64,000 nucleotides of DNA from Glandiceps talaboti (GCF_964340395.1 NC_135551.1:17523503-17587502), one strand, 5' to 3'; positions 47,016 to 59,684 are shown, counted from the stretch's first letter. Translations and numbers: made by a program. The notes: generated from the letters alone by a model not told the origin.

Positions 47016-50000
47016 ATTGTTATAAGCAGTATTCCATTTTTTAAGTAATGTACTATTCAAGGGAAGGTCCCCAGAAGTGAAGACAAATGATTTCTGTTAT
47101 TTCACTGTCTTTTCTTAAGCAAACCTAGATGTACAACTTTCTCTGAAAAGAGTCCCACTGTTTATTTGTTGTACAATTCATAAAATAGAATAGTTCGACT
47201 GATAGACAGGGTTGATAGACATCAGGAAATGCTAGTAAATGTTATATGTATGTTATATTAGACACCATAAAAACTCATTGATTCAACTTTTTTCTTGAAG
47301 TAGGATTTGTTTCCTTTAGTATTAAGTTTATCTTTGTACCACTTCATGCTCAAGTACCCAGAAATGGCATTTGTGTGATTAGGAGATTGATATATCATAT
47401 GGTGGTAATTTGATCTCTTTAACATGGTGGTAATTGTTGATTGTGCAATATATGCGCATGCGCCATGTATGGTTATTCTGTTTCACAACTCATCAGCCTT
47501 TGCAAAATGTATTGGGCTATCATCCCTTACATAGAAACAACACTAAAAGTCTAAGCGAAGTTTCAGAAGAGGGGTCACATTGAACTTAATTGTTCCCCCT
47601 TTTCTATATCTTTAAAAGATATTGATGAATGCTCAACACAGAATGGGGGATGTGCTCACATTTGTACAAATACTGTGGGTAGTTATGATTGCTCTTGCCA
47701 AGAAGGATATGCCCTTGGGAATGATAAACATGCATGCTTAGGTAAGTTATATTCACATTATTTCACATTAAATCTTTCTATGATAAAACGAACGTTGGGT
47801 GATGTGGATAGTAATATTTAAATGTATGGAGATGTGTGGTATGTAGACATAACTGCGAGTCTAAGATTTAAGTGGTCGTTGACACTGATGTAATGGTATC
47901 ATGGTTCATGACGTTTGGAGCATTCTCTAGCTATCAGACCACTTGCATGATAACTATCTACCTTGATAACTGCCTTTGATAATTAAAATTCTTCCCTAAT
48001 CGGTACTTAACGAACATAGGTACGCCTCGAACAAAATAATGGATCTTTATCCAAGAGTGTCCACATATTTTCAGTTAATGACCTTTGCCTCTGATTATCA
48101 GATGACATGTGATCTCTCGTACTCTTCAAACAAACGCGTGAACATTGATATTAATGAGTTGTCATCTTTGTTGTCCTTTTTAAACAGTAACTAAGCACCA
48201 GATAACGCCTACACACATCAGCTGTTATCTTAATCAATCAATCAATCAACCCACCCAACTGCTTTTTGGCGCGGATTGCATTAAAAATTGCTCAATGGTG
48301 CATCGTGCCTCTGATTATCAGACTAGATAACATTTGATCTCTCGTACGCTTCAAACAAACACATGAACATTGATATTAATGAGTTGTCATCTTTGATGTC
48401 CTTTTTGAACAGTAACTAAGCACCAGATAACGCCTACACACATCAGCTGTTATCTTAATCAATAAACCCGCCCAACTGCTTTTTGGCGCGGATTGCATTA
48501 AAAATTGCTCAATGGTGCATCGTTCCTAGAGCCACTTATATATACGGAAGATTAACGGCAATTTAGGTTTAAATGTTTAGATTTATATATTTATGTCAGG
48601 AATAAGATAACGTGTGTTGCAATTGTTTACCATTGTGCATATAAACATTTTCGTTATAGGCTAGATTAACATAACTATATACCGTAATGGTACACCATTT
48701 GACGGTAATGGTACATCGTTTGACGGTATTAATACATCATTTAACGAGACTACATGTACGTTTGGCCTTGATTATGTGCAAAACACTGTCAACAGTGATT
48801 GTAAAACTTGATCGAATAAATAAGTAAATTAACAGTTAATTTGGAGTGACGTGTCCGTATATTGTGTATACTTCATTTGACGATAAAACATATTTACCTG
48901 TTTGCCAAATTACGTTGCGTGGCATAAGCATTTCCTGCATTATGCTCGAAGCAGGAACGATTTTCATCACAGGGAAGGATTTTCCTAGAGAGAGTTAATT
49001 TTTCATCAGCATGGTGGTGTGTCAGTCTACTTACTCTAGTCCTGGGGGAATGCACATTAATTTAATAGAATTGAGAACCTATATATATATACTTGTAAAT
49101 ATATTTACACTGAATTCATAAAAAAATATGGGGCTGCCCGACCATCGATCACGCTCCTGAACATGTTCAGTGCCCCTGTCACACTTCACAAATCTATCTG
49201 GAAATTGTCTACAGTAGTGCATCGATAGGTGATAAGTTTATTGACAGGTATGACATAATATTTAGACAAATGTGAACTTATTATGGAATGTCAAGGATAC
49301 ATAAATACTATAGTTTACCAACATCAAAGCAAATCACCCCATCACCTTATCAGTTATTAACAAACAATATTATTAGTCAGTGGCATGAAAGTGGAATTCA
49401 GGTCACACAGTACATGTATGCAAGAATATGCGTAACAGCAAACTACAATGTTTCACCGATATGAAAAGGTGAATTAGTATTATATGTGCAGTGTAGGGTT
49501 TAAAGAATAGTTTTAAACTGTTTACCGTTTTATCAATGACAATCGAGTCAAACACCTTCAGCATATTCCACTATGTAATGACTTATCACAATTTCAAATC
49601 ATCCTCTGGTTCAAGTCAAGTGACACTATCTGACCTGACAAAAGTGTCTGTCATATGTCCATCATAGAACAGGGCAGTAGTTGAGTACAGTAAATAGTCG
49701 TGAGAATATGGGTAACTGGCATAGTAATTATTTTTAGGCTGTGATTCATCCTACGATGAGCCAATCTATTTTGAATTCTACAACTTCATGTATTTTGGCA
49801 TTTGTGGTATTTTCATTTTCAGGAGATGATTGAAAAACTGTGTGATCGACTATGCCATTGATGATAAAGTTTAGCATGGACTTAACAATGAATATAATAT
49901 TTTATATAATTTTGTAAGTTTAGCAAACATTTTGGTTTCATTATTTTCAATCAACGATTTTAACATTTAATTGTCATACATTTGCCAGATACCTTTTAAC

Positions 50001-53000
50001 TGTGTGATTTTTATTATTATGTAATATTAAGCCCCTTCACTTTTACTACTACTAATGATACTATCAACAATTTATTTTTAATGACTATTACACAATGCGT
50101 GTCTCAACGGTCTGTACACAACAAATTGCAAGATATATAAATATTAAACAATAACATTTACGAAAAATGAACGTTTTAAGATTTGTCTAGACTGATTCGA
50201 ATTTTCTCTATCAACCGAAAATCTGGTGGAAGATGATTCCAAAGTTTTGGTGCATTACACTAAATGCCCTATCACCATATCATTTGGAAGTTTTTTTCCC
50301 ATGGACCTTAGAAGAAAAAACCTTCAATCTCACCCCAACACTTTCACTCGTTTGTGTACTGGTTGATCAATATTACTTAGTTCCAACAAGTAGCTCAGTG
50401 CTGGCCTGCCATGACAGATAATTTTGAACACAATACAACGATTCTTGACACGAATCCACTCCTCGACGGGGAGTCATTGTAAGTTTTTGAGTGTGTAGGA
50501 GTCATGTGAAGGAATATATTAGTTGTCCTTGTGTAAGGGGGTCGAACGACGGGAATAAGAATTTAATTGATATTCTCTACAGTGCTACGAATGTGAGTCG
50601 ATGTGCAGCAAAGAAATATTGCATCATGCACGATATAGTTGGTGACGGCAATGTCACTCTAAACAGTTTGGACTGTCAGTACGTCTGGTGCATAGAATAC
50701 TCTTTATCATGGCATATTTGTTGAATCTTTTGTTTTTAAAAAAAAATTGTATGTTATATTCCAGACTAATGTATAATTATATGTAGGGTATAAATACAGT
50801 TTATTTCTGTAATACAGCGATGTTTAATCATAACTTACATTTTGATTATACTTGTCCAGATATTGATGAGTGTTCTACCGATAACGGAGGATGTGTTCAT
50901 TTGTGTACCAATACTGATGGTAGTTATGATTGTTCCTGTAATGTTGGTTATCAATTTATGGATAATCTGCATGATTGCGAAGGTAAGACAGATGACATGC
51001 ATTACAAGAACTTGAATGGCATTCGTCCTTTAAACTTTATATGCATGATACATTCTTTCTAGGTAAAGGGGAGCACCACTACAGGAATACATATTTTATT
51101 TATTTTTTATTTAAATATTTTCACAAGCATTGGATTCTAGAGTGTCATTAAATGATTTTACGTCATGATTGACAAGAAACAACAAATTGAATCTTGTTCC
51201 ACGTTGATTGTTCTTTGACTGATTTAGCCATGATCCTATATTGCCTCATGGGAATCGGCTGACATTCATGTTTATTAGATTGACTGTTGATACTGATCTC
51301 TCCTAAGTGCTTACTTTCAAATGAATAGTCATGCTTATCTAATGTTCATCTATGAGGCAACAATGGATCACTGTAGGACAATGAATAAAGTTTCAATTTG
51401 GTGTTTCTGGCCTGGGCCAACGCATTAAATTATTCTGATGTTAAATCATGAAATGACTCTCCAGAGCCCCAAAGTTTTTATAATGAAAACAAATATGTAT
51501 ATCCCGGAGTGGTATACCATTTTTGAGACATCGTCAAGTAAGGATAGTTTGAAGTCAATATAGAGATTCCAATCGCCAGTAGCAGAATCAAAAGTAAAGC
51601 ACATGGCCGTATTCTTGATGAATAGCGTACGTGATGTCGTGTACGTCGAGATTTTCATGTGATACATTCAGTGAGGGTACCACTACTTCCAGTAGGTCGA
51701 GGACATAGCTGAAGCAAAGAGAGATACCGTATATCCTAATTCTTGATATGTAAATTCAAGGGTCTATGAAAGAGTGTAGATATGAATTTATTAATTAATA
51801 CAATGTGGTCTGTAGTTTTAATGACTGTTTCTGGTATGTAAGGTAAACACATGTTCAAGGCCATTGAGGGCTGAGTGACAAAACTTATCTTACAGTCTAG
51901 GCCCCTTATTATGTTCCTTTCTCCATAGATATCGACGAATGCGCAACTGATAATGGTGGGTGTGACCACTTCTGTGCTAATTCCATTGGTAGCTTTCAAT
52001 GCTCTTGCCAGGACGGATTCGACCTTGGTAACGATGGATTGGCTTGTATAGGTAATATTTCATCTTCAGTATTTGCAAATTGTTTTACGATTCAGTTTTT
52101 CACAATAAGTACAAAATAAATAAACGAGGACACGTGTCAAACCTTTTCCACTACACTTCTCCAAAAACTTGAGTTTAGAAACAATTTGTTTAAGAAGAGG
52201 ATCAAGATTAAGAAGACAAGTACGTATGTGTTTTACTTTTCAGACATTGACGAATGTGCTTTGGCTACCCATGATTGTGAACAAGTGTGTATTAATGTAC
52301 CTGGCAGTTGGGAATGTGGCTGTGCGGAAGGATACACTGTTGATCCATGCAGTGACACTTCGTGCACAGGCAAGTTGTGTCTTGTTGTATTCTGAATTTT
52401 ATTTAGAACAAGCTAATTTCTCTCATAATGCCCAACTTCAGTTGTAGGCTGTATAAAGTTTGCACGCCCCCAAACGTTTCATCTGATTGGCCATCATCAC
52501 ACATTCTATGTAGTTTCTACTTTTAACGATGGTAATACCTTTACCTTGTAAATTCTGTGATGTTAAAAGGGTTTTGCTCATTTTCGCTTCTGAAGCTAAG
52601 CGAACGCCTCTACATCGAAGCAGCTTGCAATAACTACAGGGTTAATATTTGGTATCGGGGAAGCCATGTTCAAAATATTTGTGATAAATTAAAAGGAACA
52701 GTTTGATTAGTACTTCTGTTGTTGGATAAATGACAGCTTGTACCTCCACTAGGAGATTCTGCTCACAATCAACTGCGAATGAAAAAATTTCAACAAAATA
52801 TATTAAGTCAGGCTACCTTGATTATTCATGTGGCTTTGTTTCGTTAATGTACGATTCAATTCTAATACATTTATAATATTGCAAATATAGATATTAATCA
52901 ATAGGGTCGTCCTTGTATAGTTGTATAGCGGTTAGCTCGTACGTCTCTAACCTTTGCAGCCTGGGTTCGAAACCGCCAAGCGTCGGCTGATTCACCTTTA

Positions 53001-55064
53001 ACCAGGTATGTATGTAAGAAGGGTAATGCTCAATTTGACTCTGCCGAACAACACATTATTTTCCTGTGTACTACGGTTTCCTCTGTTTCTTCAACACTAG
53101 GGCGCTACTCTTGTCGCGACCATTCAACAAATTTCCTAATTATTTAGACTAATAAAGACTATTATTATAAAGGCAAATGTACTTCATAGCAATGTTTCCT
53201 ATTATTTCTCTCAATATACAATAGACATCAACGAGTGTATAGAGGATGACGGAGGTTGCAATCAAGTCTGTAGAAACACCGACGGAAGCTTTCAATGTTC
53301 GTGCATCAACGGTTACAAACTTTCTGATGATGGGCTCGTATGTGAAGGTACATTGTGTATAATCATATTTGCTTATTTTTTTCACCGTTTACAATATTAT
53401 ATATCCATTTGTCTTGCCATATCTGTGGATAAGAAATTGTTTTTATTCAGCTCCCCCCTCCCCCCACATCCCATTAGATAATATTTAATTCCTAACCCCT
53501 CCTTTTCGGTATGTATCTATTCGTACAGTCAATCTCACAATACCGTGCAGCTTTACTGTTTGACACAACCACGCAAAAACCAATAAGAAATTGGACATGC
53601 TACACTTTAAAATAGGAAGATTGAATGAGTACAGTTTCTTGTTATATTTTGCCGAAGTGAAATGGACTACACATGCCACTGGCATGCAGACATAAAATGA
53701 ACACCAACATGGATATTTTACGCGCTCTTCATCGGGTGATTGAAACTAAGAAAAACATTGGCGTCAGAATGTCTGCATGGAGTTGCAATACGTTTTAAAT
53801 AGTTTATTTCATTTAGCACAAATTGCGATCTTGCTATTGTAGTGTGACATATGCAGTTTCTTGTTGGTTTCTGAGTGGTTGTATCAAACAGAAAAGCAGC
53901 ACGCGGTACGGTATTATGAAATTGACTGTATGTTATGCACCATTCTGTTGACTTCATATGGTCATTCAGTCCCTTCCATACATTCAATATGCTTTGGTTT
54001 TTTACTGTCTACCTAAAATTGTAACATGCGAAAGCCGTCAGGGGACTTCCGACTTCCAACTGCTTCACTGAAATAACAAATTAAATGAATGTATACTAGG
54101 AGGCCAAAGGCATACTAACACATTCACATGATTTCAGTAGAAGATCTCTAACTCACACATTTTATGTTTGTTTTCAAGACATTGATGAATGCCAGCAAGA
54201 TGAATTGACATGTCCGGAAATTTGTGTTAATTCTATCGGAAGTTACTCGTGTTTGTGTATCGTTGGCTATAATCAAAAGACGCCCCTGACATGTTCTGGT
54301 ATGTTTGAATGATGCAATAACATTCTTTTATTTATGTGATAATTCTTACCCCATGGAAGTTTTCTATAGATTTCTCTGTCCATCACATTGACCCTTTTGA
54401 TAATACTTTTGGTTGTGAACGCGTACGTGTGTGTTAATATTACCTGAATCGTTCGAGTGTTCCTGTAACAAGCCTTTCCATCTCGATGCAAATGGTCACA
54501 CTTGCTCAAGTAAAGATTGTACATTTCCCGATTTCTTTCGCATACAAGAAAAACTGATGGAGAGGCATTAATTCAGAGGGAATGTATCATGCAGGCAATT
54601 AATGGCATTTTACATACCTAAATCTATGTTACATTATGATACCAATGGTCCTTTAATGGTATAGACTTCAATTTCGAGGTCATGACACCTGCCTGAACTT
54701 CTTGAAGTGAGGTTATTATATTGTTCTTCAACTGTATTATGAAACAAAGTTTATAATGTACTGGGCCCATTCTTTCACTGTGCTTGCTTACTCGGAGAGG
54801 AAATTTTTTAAATAAAACCATATTTCATGTTTTGTTATACATTATAAATCATTTATATATTTATTTACTGTCTTTCCAGGTAGTAATTACTGCAATAAGA
54901 ACAATGGTGGATGTTCTCAAGTCTGTGAAAGTGTACGAAATATGCCTCAATGCAGTTGTCATGATGGATATGAATTGGCGCCAAATCACAAGGACTGCTT
55001 TGGTATGTGATATATCATCTTTTTAACTGAAGTAAACATAGTATGATATTCAGTACAGCCAGCC

Positions 55065-55097
<33 letters not shown>

Positions 55098-55437
55098 TTT
55101 AGTTAGTTACTTTTACCATAGCCATAAAACTCAGAATCCATATTGTGGATTTCTGAGTTCGAACATGAGATGTGTATGTACTCAAATATTGGATATGGAA
55201 GCATTGCCACTAATAGGCACATAGTGATTGTTACTGTGTGAAATCAAATATTAATGTTTATTCATCAATACATTGCTTGACTGGTGCGATGCCAACCATC
55301 TCTTTTCAGATATCGACGAATGTCAAACTGGCAGAAATGAATGCACTCAGAACTGTGTCAATTCTGAAGGAAGTTACACCTGCAGCTGTAATGAAGACTA
55401 TACCCTTGACAGTGACGGCAAGACATGTACACAATAA
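46597..55437 (+). CDS. Gene 3: secreted TSP1 + 8 EGF-domain protein (span; exons listed separately)
   Basis: Nine coding exons with a predicted 444 residues: signal peptide (about 1-24), poly-Arg (26-32), TSP1 (about 34-89), cysteine tail (90-115), EGF-a to EGF-h (116-444). All introns are phase 1. It is a shorter paralogue of gene 1, and its terminal exon is of the same type, so the ancestral gene probably already had this first and last exon with fewer EGF units. EGF units here differ much more from each other than those of the gene 1 expansion. Located in the extracellular space by the signal peptide; partner unknown. The EGF-f to EGF-g intron contains a decayed EGF exon. Confidence 0.8.
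46981..47013. repeat. (GTC)n microsatellite
   Basis: About ten GTC units, just 3' of the gene 3 first exon. They code nothing in the spliced model. Confidence 0.9.
47619..47741 (+). CDS. Gene 3 exon, EGF-a
   Basis: Residues 116-156. Starts [24 protein letters not shown]; ends NDKHACLG. Closest relative of the orphan exon at 35318. Confidence 0.85.
   Translation: MLMNAQHRMGDVLTFVQILWVVMIALAKKDMPLGMINMHA
48087..48522. repeat. About 218-bp tandem duplication in a gene 3 intron
   Basis: 48087-48305 and 48306-48522 match over their whole length with few differences, including 'gataacgcctacacacatca' and 'ctttttggcgcggattgc'. Confidence 0.9.
50160..50610 (+). mobile_element. Possible relic of a common invertebrate interspersed repeat
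   Basis: The order 'ctggtggaagatgattccaaag', 'tgcattacactaaatgccc', 'tcaccata', then 'ggggagtcattgtaagtttt' resembles a widespread repeat pattern remembered from animal genomes. Open frames at 50233-50724 have no domain. Low certainty without a library search. Confidence 0.3.
50860..50982 (+). CDS. Gene 3 exon, EGF-b
   Basis: Residues 157-197. Starts [24 protein letters not shown]; ends NLHDCEG. Confidence 0.85.
51929..52051 (+). CDS. Gene 3 exon, EGF-c
   Basis: Residues 198-238. Starts [24 protein letters not shown]; ends DGLACIG. Confidence 0.85.
   Translation: MSTNAQLIMVGVTTSVLIPLVAFNALARTDSTLVTMDWLV
52244..52369 (+). CDS. Gene 3 exon, EGF-d, with a GC donor
   Basis: 126 bp, residues 239-280. 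Starts [24 protein letters not shown] has Trp at the aromatic position; ends SDTSCTG. The exon ends ACAG|gcaagt, a GC-AG intron with otherwise perfect donor consensus. No GT donor nearby keeps the domain and phase. Confidence 0.8.
52905..53172 (+). mobile_element. tRNA-derived SINE, copy 2
   Basis: The tRNA-like head has box A-like tatagcggttag and a perfect box B ggttcgaaacc (52964-52974). The body matches 33628-33888 (aagaagggtaatgctcaatttgactctgc... in pieces, then 'gtttcctctg'), ending in ATTATTATAA. It ends about 50 bp before the EGF-e exon. Confidence 0.75.
53225..53347 (+). CDS. Gene 3 exon, EGF-e
   Basis: Residues 281-321. Starts [24 protein letters not shown]; ends DGLVCEG. The intron 5' of it contains a SINE close to the branch-point region. 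Confidence 0.85.
53348..54178. other. Gene 3 intron between EGF-e and EGF-f
   Basis: Unique sequence; minus-strand frames at 53485-53685 and 53718-53987 are unsupported. Confidence 0.55.
54179..54298 (+). CDS. Gene 3 exon, EGF-f (short form)
   Basis: 120 bp, residues 322-361. Starts [12 protein letters not shown] (no GG); [12 protein letters not shown]; ends TPLTCSG. Confidence 0.83.
54412..54510 (+). pseudogene. Decayed EGF exon in a gene 3 intron
   Basis: In shifting frames it reads GCE, CVN, then [13 protein letters not shown] and DANGHTCS, ending at a still usable tca|agtaaag-type donor. At least two frameshifts separate the parts, and the first third and acceptor are lost. Confidence 0.7.
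54880..55002 (+). CDS. Gene 3 exon, EGF-g (non-calcium type)
   Basis: Residues 362-402. Starts [12 protein letters not shown], without the D-x-D-E motif, and [12 protein letters not shown] lacks the Asn and aromatic residues, so calcium binding is unlikely. Ends HKDCFG. The inverted copy at 44517 matches it closely. Confidence 0.83.
55066..55108. repeat. (TTAG)n microsatellite
   Basis: About ten AGTT units in the last gene 3 intron. Confidence 0.9.
55310..55437 (+). CDS. Gene 3 terminal exon: EGF-h and stop codon
   Basis: Residues 403-444. Starts [24 protein letters not shown]; ends DGKTCTQ and TAA at 55435-55437. The first loop lacks GG, as in the gene 1 terminal exon. Confidence 0.86.
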
Positions 55438-55849
55438 TTATGTTGTTTTGATATAACTTTGCCTATTATTTATAACTTTGCCTATTAGAGGCTCCGATTT
55501 CATTTCTTACATTTCCGTGTATTCTTCATTTATGCATATTCCTTGTTAGTTTCACTGAGTTATATTGTGTTTAAGTATTAAATCTAGTTACAGTTCAAAT
55601 TAGAGAAGTTATTTACGTTTTTACCTACATAGGAATGTTGTCATTTTCTCGTGTAGCTCTAGTACATAGCCTCTGTGCACTTATGGCTTGTCATGTTAAA
55701 AGCCCCAAATTCTATATAAAATAGTTCACCACAAATCACTTTTTAATGCACGTCTTTGGATAGAGAGGCACTGTTTTCGAGATCCAGTCAACTGTAGACG
55801 AGTTTTATGCTCACTTTACTGTACAACAGGTGTGCAAGTTAACACATTC

Positions 55850-55855
55850 AATAAA
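55850..55855 (+). terminator. Poly(A) signal AATAAA for gene 3
   Basis: First AATAAA after the stop, 413 nt downstream, followed by GTCC and mixed T/G sequence. It would end a 3' UTR of about 430 nt. Confidence 0.5.
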
Positions 55856-56908
55856 GTCCTAAGCGTCGCTGCACATTGGATTAAAGGTTGGCATTGTAAC
55901 AATGAACAAGAATGTGGAAAGAGTCATCCATAGATAAAGTTTCATTGTTTAAAAGTGTTGTTAATGGAATTAAGAGCACAGTTGAAGCAATGGTTCCGAG
56001 ATGGAGAGGAGAATAACTGTATTCATAACTGAGAGGGTATGAATTATACTTATTCTAATCTTGTCAAGTATTGTGCATTCAATTATACTTTGTCATACCA
56101 GCCTAGAACTCCTGTCTACACTGATTTCTTGAATTGATCACGAGTTAAGGACCAAAAACAAGTATATGTAATGTTATAAAAAAAAGTACAGTTACTGTAA
56201 AATTTCAAGTTTATGTTGTCTAAAACCCAACTGAGAAGAACACTTATTTAGCCTTACCTCAGACCATTATAGAAATCACCCTTCTATAAGTTTCGACCAC
56301 CATGTAGCATTTTGCATGACGGCTCGGGACGTCATAGACGCTATGTTCATATGTGAATCAACAGTGATGATTAAAACAATTCAACAAACCAAAAAGTGTG
56401 ATGATGAATTTATTGGCATCGATAACTTGGGCTGTAAAACATAAAGAAACACACTCGGAAATTTAAACAATATGAAGTCACTCCACAGGCACTTGTTTCT
56501 CGAGATACATATCAAGAATGTTTCTATCTTGCGGTGAGAAGACTTGATCACAGAAACAAGTGTTATTTTACCCCTTTCATATACAATTGGCTAAACACGT
56601 AAATAGTATCGATATTATCAACATTTTATCGTATTCTGATACTTATCTCGGAAAACAAGTGGCTGTGAGTCACTCCCTTCAAACTACGCACGAGTATAGT
56701 TTATTGTTCTATCATATCTTATCTATAGCCTAGTATATATTTACCGTGGCTTTCCTATCAATTCTACGTTCCCAGAGTAACACAGAGTTTGGTTTGAACT
56801 TTGTAACCTTCATAAGGTTAAAATTACTGGTCCACGGTACCACTAATTTTGAAATTTAATTTTGCATTGTACCTGACTGTCTAGTAGTAAAATCAATACA
56901 GCTATAAA
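55856..56908. other. Intergenic, nothing recognised
   Basis: AT-rich unique sequence downstream of gene 3. Confidence 0.45.
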
Positions 56909-57592
56909 AACCTGAAGTGATCTAACTCATGCTATGTCATCCTGCTTAATGACATAAACAACAAATTGTAGTTACAACCGAACATCCTCGTTTGACTCAC
57001 AATAGCGCCATCTAGTGGTACATTGTAATTACATGCGTACTGGATTGTCTCGTGAGATTAAATCAACTTAAATACCACAATATACTTCACCGTTGGATTC
57101 GGAGTCACATGATGGGCGAATGTTAGAGTGGCTTGTAATTTGCACATTGTAGTTCGAGCCCCTTTGCAGCCGTTTGTTTCCCATAGGCAAGATTTGAACC
57201 ATGACTGTGCCCCCGTCAACCCCGCTGTGTAATTGGGGTCCTAGTAAGATAGAGTTTGCAATGTGAATGCTTTAATTGTATGCGCTTATAGAGGCTGCAC
57301 TGGATTGTATGCTCCCCAGGGAGTTGAGGAAATGTAAAGGACCGTTGTAAGCAGTGAACCCGAAAGTTGTAACCTGCCAGTGTCAATGTTTTTAGCGTAT
57401 GACTCTGAGCCGAGTTCTATACATAACCGGCATCCGTTTAGTCAGTCTCTCTGTATGTTTCACTGTTTCCGATGAAAGTGTCTGTAGTTTGTCAAAAAAT
57501 TCGTCACTGCTGTTGACAAACGTTCCGCCGTTGACAAAATGTTCCCTAATTGAAAGTCTGTGGTGTAATTTTACTGATCTCAACATATAAGT
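56909..57592 (+). repeat. 684-bp dispersed repeat, copy 2
   Basis: Near-identical to 40549-41236. The box B-like site has lost a G (gtagttcgagccc). The minus-strand frame stays open despite a 3-bp deletion relative to copy 1. Confidence 0.8.
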
Positions 57593-59590
57593 ATATGAGG
57601 AAACAAGCGTTTCTAGCATCTGCTTCCTTTTGAATAGAACCTCTTGTGTATTCTGTATATGTTGTAAGGATTGACGTTGTACTGATTAATGTTTAATCAA
57701 TTTACACAGCTAAAACCCTCAAGGATCCAGTACATTTGTCTGTAAATCACTTAGCCTATTGTTGGCTTTTCGTGTTTCCATTAAAACCAAAGATTTCGAA
57801 TAAGAACATGCATAATAGATGACGGAGACTGTCACTCAATATATATATATATACGTATTGCAACCTGCCAGTACAGAAAACAAGAAACTTGTCTTGCCAT
57901 CTGGCTACAGGGAGTAATTGCTAATAACTTGGACTATAGTCAAAAGTTACAGTCTCAAAATATACATGGTGATTATGAAATACAGAAGTCTTGTAGGGAA
58001 TAGAATTGAATAAATACAAAACTGTATATGGCTAGAGGTAGGAACTGCACTCAAACGAGGCATGTTTCAATATTAAGTATGCGTGAATCATGTGACAAGA
58101 AAACGTATGAAAACGATCTGATTAGCAGAAATGAAGTGACTATGATTCTGAGTGGACAAGACAAAAGTGCAGGTATATAATACAATAAAAAGAAAGAATT
58201 TACAATTACACTTAGAGATACACTTAACACCCGTCACAGTATACTTAATATCTGACACAATACACTTAACATATAGTCATAGTGTCCACGATTATGAAGT
58301 GCTGTGTTATCAAGACATTTATGACTGTGAAACACTTCTGTAGCGAGAAATAGCACGAAGCTTCTTGTTTTGCTTGGGATGAGTTGAGACACTGGCAGCA
58401 TCATTTGGATAAGTCGGATCATATATTAATTCACCAGTTTGGGAACCACACATAATGTATCTAATGCACCACTTTAGGGCATAATCCGAGACAGCACTTA
58501 GTCTAGTGTATTAAGTGCTGTGATGACTGTCATTTTGTAAGAAGGTTGTTTAAAATAGACTGCAATTCTGCTGATATGTATCCCCTAGTAGCGTTTTTCA
58601 CAATTTTTCGTTTTTCCTGCGTGCGTGTGGAAATCGGCTATGTATTGGTTATCAAGGTATAGGAGAAATTACATCAGTGTTGATGCTGATTAACCAAATT
58701 AGGAACTGGATATTCTCATTAAACCTATACTTGGGTGATTTTATTTCCTGAAAAATGACAGACTTGCCATCAACTCATGTGAGGGCAATAGAAATGTAGT
58801 TTTATGTATGTAGTCGGAATATAGACCAGACATAATAAAAAGTGTACACAGTTGCAATATTTCCATACTTTGAAATATTTTGGAAAACAGTAAAACGCAA
58901 AAGTCAGTCATTTATGTCCAAGAAATGCGATCATGTTGTGTTTTATACAGGATCCAGGTAAGAGAACTGCAGTTGTAGTTGTATTAGATGACGTAATTTG
59001 TAATAAATAACAGCAATTTTAGAATCATTGTGGGTATTTCATTGCAATTGTACCATTGGATGTCAGAGTATGGCTGCAGAGGTACAATGATGTTAAGATA
59101 CAAGGATAGATAGACACGATAGACAGATAAACCAATTAAAGTAACCCTCTCCCCTCTTGGGTATGCATGTACAATAGGGGAATAATTGGAGTAAGTTAAA
59201 ATGTTCAGCCAGATTTGAAACATCATTTGCATCTGACTTATTCCATACATATGTTTGACTTTGATGTATGAATTGCTTGCTTAATTTGAACTTATCAACT
59301 TAGAGTTAGATGAACATGTATTTACGTGAGTATGGTGAAAAAGTAATGTGATTGGCTGATGCAAAACTCCCTTCTTCTATTCATGGCCTTGGTAGTTTCA
59401 CTTGTAATAATCAATACCTTACAATGAAACCAAAGAAATAAGAATACTTTAGCTGTCTTTGTAACTTTGTAACTTCCATTGACAAAGGCAAAAATTAATA
59501 GTAACTTGACAGGTAAACTAAAATTTTGGCATTTAAAAGTTTTTCGTTGCCACAGGACTGCTTTCAAAGAATTTGCAGAATAAGCAGAAG
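57593..59590. other. Intergenic, nothing recognised
   Basis: Frames at 58152-58422, 58984-59250 and 59322-59567 show no domain, and no adjacent splice sites support an exon. Confidence 0.45.
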
Positions 59591-59592
59591 TA

Positions 59593-59596
<4 letters not shown>

Positions 59597-59684
<88 letters not shown>
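59597..59684. repeat. (TA)n microsatellite
   Basis: Pure AT dinucleotides for about 88 bp. Confidence 0.97.

Larger units (their letters stand above)
46008..49910 (+). repeat. Segmental direct duplication, copy B (gene 3 5' region)
   Basis: Counterpart of 36836-38835, with about 1.9 kb (46980-48890, holding the first EGF exon) absent from copy A, and a second insertion of about 100 bp near 49745-49845. Confidence 0.8.
47742..50859. other. Gene 3 intron between EGF-a and EGF-b (3.1 kb)
   Basis: Contains the tandem duplication, the 3' half of segmental copy B (48890-49910) and a likely retroelement relic at 50160-50610. No further EGF exon seen. Confidence 0.6.
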
